Assembly: GCA_026874595.1 (NCBI GenBank)
Contig: CM049312.1
Span: forward strand, 74,126,429-74,190,428
Source of the DNA: Sipunculus nudus
Taxonomy: Eukaryota; Annelida; Sipuncula; Golfingiida; Sipunculidae
Direction: 5' to 3'
Length of the DNA: 64,000 bases
The translations under genes were made by a program, and so were the position numbers. Under the pieces are notes generated by a model. That model had not been told where the DNA came from, did not search any database, and worked only from the letters and a program-made list of their open reading frames with translations. Positions 15,001 to 27,000 of this stretch are shown here, piece by piece; position 1 is the stretch's first letter; each line of letters begins with the position of its first letter.

Positions 15001-18000
15001 CCTGATAGGTCACATGACTTGTGTGAGAAAAGTTTGTTATATTGCAAAACTACAAAATTCTGTTCAGGAAAAAATATATTATTAGATGCTGCAAGAGAAT
15101 ATTTAAATTTAGTTTTTGGTTTTGATTTTATTAAATGCTTACATCACTGAGAAACTTCTGAATACATGCAGAAAGATTAAGCTAACAAGCCACATTTTAA
15201 ATGCCTGAAATCTTGAATGAATGACTTGAAATTAATATAAAATATAAGAGAATTAAAGATGAAATTCATATTTAAGGTCTGTGTAATGTACCGTACCGTT
15301 CCTACATGTCCAGTAAAAACTAAGTGTTCACTATGAAATCTCATGAAATATTCTGTTCCTGCGCATTAATAAGGTAAGACAGGCTGACGCTCCAGTCTGT
15401 GCTATTCTGAGCCCACCAGAGTCAAAATCGGAGCCGGCCAATAAAACAACAAGGCAGACCCACTGAGATCTAGTCTGTTGTGACTGCTTCAGTCTCAAAC
15501 AAGAGACTGTTTATAATTCTGTCACAGTCACTTCGATGACGAGCTGTGTGATGCAGACTATGGTTATTATGATGATTAAGGTTCAATTTGTGATTAGGTA
15601 GCACCTGTCTTGTCTGTTGATATAAAACAAAGCAACGCTGGAACATGCCCTAGTCAGCCACCTGTTCATAAAAGGGTCTCCCTTCAAACAACAAATACAG
15701 TAGGGCGAATTAAAAAAAGACAATGCAAGAATAGTTCAGTTTATTCAGGCTCAGATATTGTCATGATGAAATGAAACTTTCATTCGGATTGTGGGGTTAC
15801 CTCCCAATTACAGGAAGTAGACGATGATATTATATGTTGCTGGTATTGTTTGTGAAACTTTGTTGATTTATGGATCAAGCAATTGGTATGTCAGTTAAAA
15901 AATTACAATACACTAATCTGTATCAGACGGAGTAAAAGGACCATGTACTCTGACAATAGAAATAAAATACCACTTTCATATGCGAAACCGTTTTAAAAAA
16001 TTATGGGCAATGCCGATTCATGAAATTGTTTCTTTTGAAAATCACTGCAGGGCCAATTTATTGAATATATTATACAGTAGATCCTTATCATTAAACAGTC
16101 ATGTGCACTGGCAGGACTGCAGGAGTTGTGTTTTTGCCCATAATGTTGCGTTAATAATATAAACATTACGTACATTAAATCTACATTATACAGGATTACC
16201 TCAGAGTCTGCTGAACTGGTATATGTTTTATGCTTGATGGAAACATGAATTATAGCCTTCGCCAAAAATGGTTAAATTTCATTCATATTATATGTCATCT
16301 TTGCACATTGGTTTTTAGATGCATGATTTCATGAAATATATAAATCTGAAAAGAAAACTTTGTTTTACAGATCAGATATAAAAACACACAATAGCATTGT
16401 TTGTTTGTGATTATGATTATTCAATGGCCTTGAACATATGAATATTCATAGAATATCAATAACTTCTCGGTCAACTTGATATTGTGGGAACAACAACAGT
16501 TTTGTATATGTTTGTAAATGATATACCGTATACGTTTGAGATAAATATTGTAAATGATATACTAGGTGATAACTGTTGTAAATGACACACAAATGAGATT
16601 ACAAAGAAATATCTGTATTTTCTGCATTATGTGTACTTTCAGTTTGTGAATCCAGAGACCCCTGGATATGTCGGGTTCGCTAATCTTCCAAATCAGGTCC
16701 ATAGGAAATCTGTCAAGAGAGGTTTTGAGTTCACACTGATGGTTGTTGGTAAGATTTTCTTCTTATGAATATTCATAAAACATTATAAATAAAGAATTGT
16801 TATTACAATGGCTGCGAATAAGAAGCCAACTGTGATTGCACAAATTATCATATACAGTATAACCACACTGATTTGCCACCCATTCTTTTGCCAAATTCAC
16901 TTTTCATTAAAAATATCAGTCCCTTTGTCCCATTGTTTGTTTTGTTTTATCTGGATCATGTGTCAGTTAATAACTATATCCCCTGGCAGTCATGTTGTGT
17001 GGTGCAAAAATTGGCAATTTTTCAAATCAGGATACATAGTTTATTATCATGTATTAATTAAAGTTATATATGGCCAGTACTTATAAGGATCTATAAAAGC
17101 TGTCTTCTCACAGCACAAAAAGATGACATTTATTGTATCCCCAGACTGAGAAGTCAGGGAAAAGATGGTTTCGGCAATTCCTGATTGGTCCAGACCAAAT
17201 CCTGATCAGGATTATGACCAGTCCAAATGCTAATCAGGATCTGGTCCAGCCAAAGGTTCTGGTCCAGCCCAAATCCTGATTCAGACTTGAGTAGATATGA
17301 TACTAAATAATGCCTTCAGCACATAAAAATTCACCTTAGTTCAGCATACTCGTAAAACTTAATTCTGTATCGTCACTACTAAATCTTTTTATATTTTTTA
17401 TTTTTATAAACTTCAGATACATATACAGTCAGTTGAACAAGTGAATATTAGAAGCAATGATACCTGACATGAATTAATCAAGGGAATAAAAGAATACTAC
17501 TGATTTTTGTGGCACAAATTTGTAATAAATTTTCTGGCTTCAATTACCTACATGCATCATGTATGTATGAATTAAAATAATTAAATTCTGTATCTAAAAT
17601 CAACAATTTTACATTGATTTGTAAAAGAGCCTTGTGGACATGAAGATAGCAAATAGATACAGTTATGAGCTGGATCAGTGTAGCCATAACCTTCGACTGA
17701 TTAGACAGAAAGTCATTCTCTTTGTTATTAATTAATGATCAGGAATGGATTTCAGCTGGACTGAATCCTGATCAGGATTTGGTCCAGATCAGAATCTGGG
17801 CCTTGACCATTACACATGATAACTCAAAAAATTTCATTGAGCCTTTTTCAAACTTTGCAAGTTTGTAGGTGCGGGTGAGAGGATGAGGCCTATACAAAAT
17901 GGGTCATGATTACTATGAGAGTGACCTTGACCCCAAATAGGCCCTGGGACGAAAATCCACAAAACTTTATCTCAAGAAAGGCTACATGGATTGATTATTG

Positions 18001-21000
18001 TATCCCCAGACAAAGTCGGGGGATACTATGTTTTCATACCGGTCCCCCCGCCGCCGCCGCCGCCGCCGCCGCATATAAATCTTGTTGGCGCGATAACCCA
18101 AAAAATATTTCACGGAACTTTACCAAATTTGGTATATGTATAGATATGGGTGAGAGGACGACGCCTATTTAAAATGAGGTCATGACCTTTACTAAGAGAG
18201 TGTCCTTGACCTTGAATAGGTCCAATATTGGGGAAAATCACACAAATTCTTTAATATCTCAAGAAATCTTGCATGGATTTATCCCAAAATCAAGTTGATG
18301 GAAGATCATGGATAGAGTTGTCATGTTCCAGAAACTGGTGGCGCCACCTATTATTCTTTACTTGTTTTAGTGCCGTTTAATACCCCCAAAATTGCTACCT
18401 TACAGTACTGTGAGCATTGTAAGTCAAAAACTAATGGACAGATTTCTTTTATATTATGCATATACATAGGTATGGGTTATGGGATGACGTTTATTTAAAT
18501 TGGGGTCATGACCTTTCCTATGATAAGGGCCTTGACCTTGAATATTGCCATATATGGTGAAAATCACACACCTCTTATGATATCTCCAGTGTTGATAGCC
18601 ATATGGATTTCAAACATAGACTTATGTATGGCCCACCACTAAAGTAAGAACCCTATAGGTTCTAGGGTCATGAGGTCAAAGGTCAAGGTCACTGGACTGG
18701 CCTTTTAAAAGATACTGTGGATGCATTTTAAGCCAAACTTTCATCCTAGGTCTTCCATCTTGAATATATAGCTCATTTGCCAATAGTGGATGATCCATAT
18801 AAATTTTGGGGTCACAAGGTCAAAGGTCAAGGCCACAGGAGCTATCTGTCCAAAAATTAGTTTCTGGATGATAATTGCTGCTTTTATTGATGTATTGATT
18901 TCAAACTTGACTTATATATGTCCCATTGAAAAAGCAAGACTCCAATTGATTTTGGGGTCATGAGGTCAAAGGTCAAGGTCACAGGACACATCTTTAAAAA
19001 GATTGTGGATGCATTTTCAGCCAAACATTTTATCTCAGACCTTTCATCTTGCACATGTAAGTCATCTGCCAGTAGAGGAAGAACCCTATCAGTTTTGAGG
19101 TCACAAGGTCAAAGGTGAAGGTCACAGGAGCCATCTGTCCAAAAATTAGTTTCTGGTTGATAATTCCTGCTTTTATTGATGTATGGATTTCAAACTTGAC
19201 TTGTATATGTCCCATTGGAAAGGCAAGACCCAAATTGATTTTGAGGTTATGAGGTCAAAGGTCAAGGTCACAGGACACACCTTTAAAAAGATGTGGATGC
19301 ATTTTCAGCCAAACATTTCATCTTAGATCTTTCATCTTGCACATATAGTTCACCTGCCAAGAGAGGAAGAACCCTATCAATTTTGAGGTCACAATGTCAA
19401 AGGTGAAGGTCACAGGAGCCATCTGTCCAAAAATTAGTTTCTGGATGATAATTCCTTCTTTTATTGATGTATGGATTTCAAACTCGACTTGTATTTGACC
19501 CTTTGGAAAAGCAAGACCTGAATTGATTTTGGGGTGATGAGGTCAAAGGTCAAGGTCACAGGAAACCTTTTTAAAAAGATTGTGGATGCATTTTCAGCCA
19601 AACAATTCATCTCAGATCTTTCATCTTGCACATATAGTTCACCTGCCAAGAGTAGAAGACCCCTTTCAATTGTGACGTCACAAGGTCAAAGGTGAAGGTC
19701 ACAGGAGCCATCAGTCCAAAATTTAGTTTCTGGATGATAATTCCTGCTTTTACTGATGTATAGATTTCAAACTTGACTTGTATATGTCCCATTGGAAAAG
19801 CAAGACCCAAATTGATTTTGAGGTTATGAGGTCAAAGGTCAAGGTCACAGGACACACCTTTAAAAAGATGTGGATGCATTTTCATCCAAACATTTCATCT
19901 CAGATCTTTCATCTTGCACATATAGTTCACCTGCCAAGAGAGGAAGAACCCTATCAATTTTGAGGTCACAAGGTCAAAGGTGAAGGTCACAGGAGCCATC
20001 TGTCCAAAAATTAGTTTCTGGATGATAATTCCTGCTTTTATTGATGTATGGATTTCAAACTTGACTTGTATATGTCCCATTGGAAAAGCAAGACCCAAAT
20101 TGATTTTGGGGTGATGAGGTCAAAGGTCAAGGTCACAGGACACATCTTTAAAAAGATGTGGATGCATTTTCATCCAAACATTTCATCTCAGATCTTTCAT
20201 CTTGCACATATAGTTCTCCTGCCAAGAGAGGAAGAACCCTATCAATTTTGAGGTCACAAGGTCAAAGGTGAAGGTCACAGGAGCCATCTGTCCAAAAATT
20301 AGTTTCTGGGTGATAATTCCTGCTTTATTGATGTATAGATTTCAAACTTAACTTGCATATGTCCCATTGGAAAAGCAAGACCAGATTTGATTTTGGGGTC
20401 ATGAGGTCACAGGTCAAGGTCACAAGACACATCTTTAAAAAGATCAAGGTCACAGGACCAACATCTTTAACAAGATTGTGGATTGTTAGATGGAAGAAAC
20501 AATGAATATTCCAAGTGTCAGTATATGCTGCTAAAAATGGGGGTCTATTTATAAAGGGGGTGGGGGCCTACTATGTCTGGGGATACTCTGGCACCTGCGG
20601 TGCCAAGAAATGTCTAGTTTTAAAAATCAAGTTGCCAGAAGATCTTGGATAGGTTTGTCTTTTCCAGGAGACTGGTGGCCAACCTATGGTCTTTCTTGCC
20701 ATTTTTGCACAGTTAAATAGCCCCATCACTCATAGGAAAATACTTCGACCAGTATAATTCAGAAACTAACAGATTTCACACATATTATGCACATGTATAA
20801 ATGCAGATGACTTTAAGGTTGCAAAGTCAAAGGTCACAGAACACCCTTCTTGAAAAGCTTGTTTATGCCTTTTAAGCCAAACTTTTCATCCCAAAGTCCA
20901 TCTTTAAGTAATTGTATGCTTATGAAGTGTAAGAAAAGGCCACCCATGTTCTGCTGTAGTCTTAAGAGATAAAGAAGTAGTTCTAGGTACTCCTTATGGG

Positions 21001-24000
21001 ATAAACTGTTGAAAAGAACTACATGGGCTCCATGTGTGTGACCCAGCTTGTGACAAAGTAGCCTGGAGGTGGGCTGTGAAATGTGTATCAACTTACTTTT
21101 CATCCTGTCATGAATGAAATCTTCATAAACATGGAAGTGTGGTTAGAGATTTTCATTGTTGTGCAGTTTATTGCCTCAGGATGTGCAGACTATTTATAGT
21201 AACACAATGCAAGACTTTTTGTCAAGGAGCATAAAAAAAGCTCAGTGTTTATGATCATATGATTAAAGTGTCTGGTCATGTGATGACACATCAGGTCATG
21301 TGACCAGTTTTAAATCTAATGGACAATATATAAAAGTTTTGTATCACTTCTCTGGATCATCACCCAGATTTACATTAACTGAACTATTAAAATTTTACAC
21401 GACCAATTTAAAAATATAATCAGATGTTTGCCAAAGCAAACTTTGAAAATCATCAATTTTATGTTCAGTTACATGAATTTGTATTTTAACGAGTGTTTGA
21501 GGTCAAATGTGCCCAAAAAATGTTCTTGGTCAGATATTCTACATTATGCAGTAGAGCCTTTGAATAAGATATCACTTCAGAATTGGTAAAAGCAGGTCTG
21601 TGGCCCGTGTCAGTGTGTGTACCTTGGGATAAAAACAGCCTGGGCTGCCTGTCACCTTGCAGGACAACAGACGGGATTTATTCCTAGTTTAAAATGCATA
21701 GAAATTCAGCGAGATGTGGGACCTCAAACGTTGTATGTGATGCTTCTTTATATTGGAATTTTTTCTCACTTTTTATGTCCCCATATACCCGACTATTCCC
21801 TTCATTTAAACCAACATGGTCTTCCCCTTTATGAATATTCATTAGATTCTTATTCATGATTATTAATATTCATGAGGCTTTCAGGGTTGATAACATCCTT
21901 GTTACATTATGTTCACTTTGAATTGAACTGTAAGTATCTTTCTTCGGATAATTTGGGCAGCTTATAGGTTAAACTTGTGGTTATACATTCTTTCAGACAG
22001 ATTTGATGTTGCCTCATGCCTTTGCAAAAGTGATAGATGAGTATTGTTATACAGGTCTTTGCCCAGAGGTATTGTTTGAGCTTGGTTTGTTACTTGGTTG
22101 GTTTATCTGTCAGCAACATTCCTCAAAAGTTATGTTTAGATTATGATGAATTTTTTGTGATGGCTGAAGGCCTAGGGGAACACCCAAGGAACAAATGCTA
22201 AATCTTTACCATCATAATATGCTTTTTTGCTATTGTAATATTTTGACCTTAGCCATTTGACTATTTATCCAGTCAAAGGGGGTTGAACAGTTTCACAGGT
22301 AACAGTGGCCATTTTTTTCTCTGACAGTCAATGCTGACCTGTGGTTCAAACATCAAATTGATAAACCTTAACTCTCATTTCTCTGGGCTTGCATTCATAT
22401 ATTGCCTGCACCTGTGTAACACTCACCAAAGTTGGATCAGGATTCTGGCGAAGGTAAATACATGTATGTGGTCTCGGACTGCTCTCTAGTGAGTAATATA
22501 GGTTCATTTAGTAAACAGTGTTGTTTTGTGGTCACATCAAAAGTTGTATTAACTCCCGGATGTTAATATAACCACTAGATAGAGCGCAAACCTCTCATGT
22601 GATATAAAACAACAGTGCCATTGTTTGATTGCAGGCAAAAACTAGGCTAATATTAGTATAAGATCTTATCTTAAATGGATTTGATGCCAATTGCTGTTTA
22701 TTATGAGCAGCAATGCGTCTTGAGTATTGTTAGGTCACACAAGTTAATATTAAAGCTGATTATTAATATGTGATCCTGATCAGGATGATGCAGCAGTTAT
22801 ATAACCTGTGTATATCAGCAGAGATTACTAAATAAACAGTTGTGCAGGCACCTAGCTGGAGCCTTTGTGAACATGTGTTCAAACATTTGTTCTCTGAAGG
22901 CCCAGGGTTATACACAAAGCACATGAATTCATATTTGCAGCTACTTAAAATACTGGAAGACAAAACAATTTTTTTTTGCAAATTTCCCTCTTTCACACTT
23001 TATAATTTTTCAAATGTAGATTGTGCAGAGTTAAAAAAAAACAAAACACTGTCCACAAATGTAGAACAGTGTATGCTTCAGTTCTATCTACTTAACGTGG
23101 GACTACCTCAATGTCCACAGTAGAGAGGTGCCACTTAAAGGGAGGTGCCCAGAAAGGAAGGTTTCCCTGTTTGTAGTTTTATGTGTGTTGCTATTTTTAT
23201 CAGACATTGATGCTGAAAATCAGAACTTTTCACTAACTGCTTGGTAAACATCAAGACTGGTTTTAATGTAGGAATGATTCTGGTCCTGTGTATTCTGTTT
23301 AATATTGATCAGCTCTATGGTCCCCCTGCTAGATTTAAATCAGTCCCGGGAGCTAAATATATCAATCTGTGATGGCCCAGTGGTTGACAGACCCAATTCA
23401 TCTCAGCCCCAGTCATACAAATCAGGTTCTTTTTTACATCCACACTTTATATCTGTTGCTCATATATGTTCTTGGCTTTGTCTTGTTTTTCTTAACTTTA
23501 TTAAAAGAATAAAATTAAAGGTCTGCACATAAGCTGATTAATATATCTATACCTTTTAGTTTTCTTTCATATTTATGCAGATTTTAATCATGAAAATATT
23601 TCTACACCTTTTATTTAGCTCAGGTGAAGTCATCTGATTGACCTATAGGGATCAACTTTGCCAGCTATCCAGCCATCTGGTTTTAAACATTTCTTGAGAT
23701 GGAGAAAGTCTGGCATCCCTGTATGGCTTGTCTTGTTTAGAATTAAGCTACATAAAATTAGACCAGGGCAGATGGGGGTGACAAAATAGGCCCCAGAAAT
23801 TTGAGTGGAAGCAGCCAAAAATGAATAATGTTGGACGTGTTGGTACACTGGCATCAACATTTTGTTCATACTGTTGGCTCGGCAGGAAACTTCACGGCTT
23901 CCAAATCATCCAGCCTGCCCCTATTATCTTTTACAATAATCAGCAATTATAATTATGAAATGATATCATGGTGTATTCAAGGAATGAGTCCCTGATTTGT

Positions 24001-27000
24001 AAATTTGTATTCTCGGATGATATCTGGCACCTCTCGCAGCATTTCTACTGAAATAAGGATGTCACTTGTGTGTTTCAGGAGAGTCTGGTCTTGGCAAGTC
24101 CACATTGGTCAACAGTTTATTCCTCACAGACCTGTACCCAGAGAGACAGATTCCGTCAGCAGCAGGTAAGATAAGATTAGATATGAGATAATACATAATT
24201 GTATTGTGATATGGCACAATAAAAAAAAACAGCAGTGTAAATTAATAAGCATATGATCAATGACTAGAAAATAAATATAAATGTTGATAATTTACATATG
24301 CTTATTGAACAAACGCACTTCACTGGGCAAGAAAGAGTCCCTGATGCAATTAGTTTTGCACATATTAATTGACTGTATTCTTCTTCCACATTTAAACTAT
24401 CTGATTTCTCATCTCAATGGATGTTGACTTCTCATCATGATTTTTAACTCATTCAGTACCAGTATTTGTTAAACTCAAATTACTCCAACAGCAAATAAGA
24501 CTTGCTCAAGTTCTTAGAAACATTAAATAAAATAATGAGCATTTGGCATAGAAATATAGCTGTCTAAAGAATTATGTTTTGCATGCAGTTGTAATAGTTC
24601 ATATCTTATAGTCGCAAATTTGGCTCATTGATGATTTAGAATTTACTGCTGTTAAGTGTAGATATCCCAAATGAGTTTTGACAATTAGAAAAAATGCTAA
24701 TATCTATCACATATTGTTTCTTTATTCTACGTTTTTAACGATCAATATTAAATGGAAATGTGTCTTGAAACACAAACTGGGAATGTTATGATCTTCCTGC
24801 CATAGATTACATACACCTGTCTTATATATGTCATATTTAAAAAAAAATCCATGAAACCACTTCTCAGATATCACGAGGAAATTCACTGATTCAGTTTTTA
24901 AATACTTTCACTCTATTCAGGGGTAATAATGGAAGAGATTCAGAACATATCATGCTTTGCTTGGTTTTGGCAAACTGGTTACACCATTGGAGATGTAGGT
25001 ACCTAGATCATCAATCTGTGGTGGAGATATTCTTATTAATTTTAGCTAATAGTCAGTAATTTGTGTTATTCTTTTCAGACAAAGTTGAGAGGACAGTCAA
25101 GATTGAAGCTTCAACAGTAGAAATAGAGGAGCGAGGGGTCAAACTACGCTTGACAGTGGTTGACACGCCAGGTTTTGCTGATGCCCTAAACAATAATGAC
25201 TGGTAGGCTTTGGCATTACTTAAATGTACTTGACCTTTAGTAAGACAAAATGTATTGACCAACCAAATTCAAGGTGTATATTAAGTTATGTATTCAGAAA
25301 GTGTTTTTCACAAATGCATTAATACATATGCAAATTACCACATATTTTCTTATATTTTATTATTTTGTTCTGTTATTATTCTATTTTATTCTTTTATTCT
25401 GATAAATATTTTAAGTTTAATAATTAAATTAATATTTATTATTATTTTCTGCTTTCTTGAAGTGCACCTTTACTAGTAGCTTGGTAACATGTACTATTAC
25501 GTAATAAAAATGCCTATCATTCTAATAAACTGAAGTGATATATGAACAGAAAAACATTTAGTTCAACAAATTTTGAATTTTCTGTATTAAGACAGGTATG
25601 GTACAGTTACTGTAATGATGTATTTTACTTATTACAGCTTCAAGACAATTATTAAGTATATAGATGACCAATATGAAAAATATTTGCAAGACGAGAGTGG
25701 TCTCAACAGACGACACATCGTGGACAACAGAGTGCATTGCTGTTTTTACTTTATCAATCCAGCTGGACACGGGTAGGTAATCTCAGATCTGATTGGTCAA
25801 TTTTGTGATTACATGTATGTGATTGGTTGATTTTGCAAATATTTGTGTGTAGGCTGTATCTCACTGGGCTTTGACAGCTTGGGACTAGTTAGAGACACAA
25901 CAGTTGCGAGAAAATACCTGAATTAGCGACAGTTTTCACTTGCAGTCACACTGAATCGTACTTATGACAAGTTTGCGAAGATAGTACAAGTTTTTGGCCA
26001 AAAATTTGGCTGGAATTCATATACCCATTGTGCGAATGTAATGCAGTGTTCACAAGACATTCGTACAACATTTATGAATTATTCATACAACAATTTGCAC
26101 CCAGAATGTCAGATTCTCATTTTTATCTCCAAATATTCGCAATGTATTTGCATAGGTCGCAAACCCCTCTCAAAGTTGTCTCCCAGTTCTCACACTTCCT
26201 GACTCGCGGAAACTGACTTGAGAATAGTTTGAGATGGGTTTGAGACACCAGTGACGCCTCTGTGACTATTTGGCGAGAAACTTTGTTTTGCAAATTTTTT
26301 TAACATGTTCAAAATTTGTGCGGCAAGTTAACAACACTTTGCTAATCAAGTGAGGAAATTGAGAACCGCCGTGAATGTTCTAAGACAATTTTGAGACTCT
26401 TTCACGAATGCATTCACAAATTGTTGCAAAGCTGTCACAGCTCAGTGAGATACAGGCTTTAAATTGGTGAATTTTGTATTTAGCTCAGCTGACTGTTAGT
26501 CAACTGAGGTATAGGAACGGCGCTTTGTTTGTCGTCCGTACAGCCGTCTGTTAGCAGTGCACAAATCGTAACTGCTGGTCCTAGAAACTTCTAAGTGAAC
26601 ACTCAAGGAGGTCAATAAAAAATCTCCTTGGAAACCTGAAATTAGGTCACTTTGACCTATATCCGCCGAGCTATGGGGCTTGAAAGTAACCCCCCCCCCC
26701 CCCGAATAATCAAAAATATAATACAAAACCTCCAATATCTTGATAATTAATGCATGGATTGTCATGAATCTTGCCTTGAATATTACCCATGACTAGTTTT
26801 GTCAGTTCCCAAAAAGTGGTGGCGCCACCTGTATTTTTGTTATTTTAAGGAATATTTTTTTTACTCATGTCACTTTCTCAGCTGTAATTACATCTAGTGT
26901 CTCAAAACCTGGTGTGTGTTTTGATCACAAGTGGATGCCATATAGTAATCACCCTGTCTGTCTGTTTGTCTGTCTGTCTGTCCATTAGTCCATCCACACA

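Larger units (their letters stand above)
6024..16642 (+). other. Septin intron 1 (10.6 kb)
   Basis: AT-rich intron with GT-AG ends. It holds a minisatellite, a pogo/Tigger-like MITE, a diverged repeat pair (about 7546-7650 and 8506-8610, sharing CCCCCAGCC and an ACCTG-AACTGGC core), a TIR element at 11139-11536 and a partial MITE at 12506. I see no additional exon. Short frames elsewhere in it have no recognisable product. Confidence 0.7.
17996..20617 (+). mobile_element. Complete non-autonomous Helentron/Helitron2-like element, family A
   Basis: Begins TATTGTATCCCCAGAC. The 12-bp GTATCCCCAGAC (18000-18011) is perfectly inverted at 20575-20586. That is followed by a hairpin TGGCACCTGCGGTGCCA (20589-20605, 7-bp stem) and, eight bases on, CTAG (20614-20617) then TTTT. 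An inverted repeat at 5' terminal and 3' subterminal positions, plus a hairpin, is the asymmetric arrangement known for Helitron2/Helentron elements, including molluscan pearl elements. Inside are (CCG)n at 18048, GGTGGCGCCACC at 18347 and a 289-bp tandem array. It has no coding capacity, so it would depend on a transposase supplied elsewhere. Confidence 0.75.
17131..20905 (+). mobile_element. Outer Helentron/Helitron2-like element, family A, split by a later copy
   Basis: Left end TATTGTATCCCCAGAC at 17131 is identical to that of the inner copy. Its body (17810-17995: gataactcaaaaaat, GGTGAGAGGATGAGGCC, GAGTGACCTTGACC, CTCAAGAAAGGCTACATGG) is the diverged equivalent of 18085-18290 in the inner copy. 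The body breaks off at ATGGATTGAT and resumes at 20618-20622 with AAAAATCAAGTTGCCAGAAG, directly after the inner copy. The right end is not recognisable; similarity fades near 20905. No Rep-helicase coding sequence is present. Confidence 0.65.
16749..24078 (+). other. Septin intron 2 (7.3 kb)
   Basis: About half of this intron (17131-20905) is a nested pair of Helitron-like elements. The rest is AT-rich with no recognisable exon. TCATGTGAC-type motifs cluster at 21270-21310. Confidence 0.7.

Noticed and set aside
16865-17040. CAGTATAACCACAC resembling a pogo/Tigger-type terminus
   Set aside because: No matching inverted terminus was found within about 1 kb.
19030-20251. Repeated open frames of about 67 codons with nearly identical peptides on both strands
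   Set aside because: They recur at the 289-bp period of the tandem array and are open on both strands, so they follow from the repeat and are not genes.
26955-26990. (TCTG)n run considered as an element end
   Set aside because: A short microsatellite inside the family C element; no boundary there.
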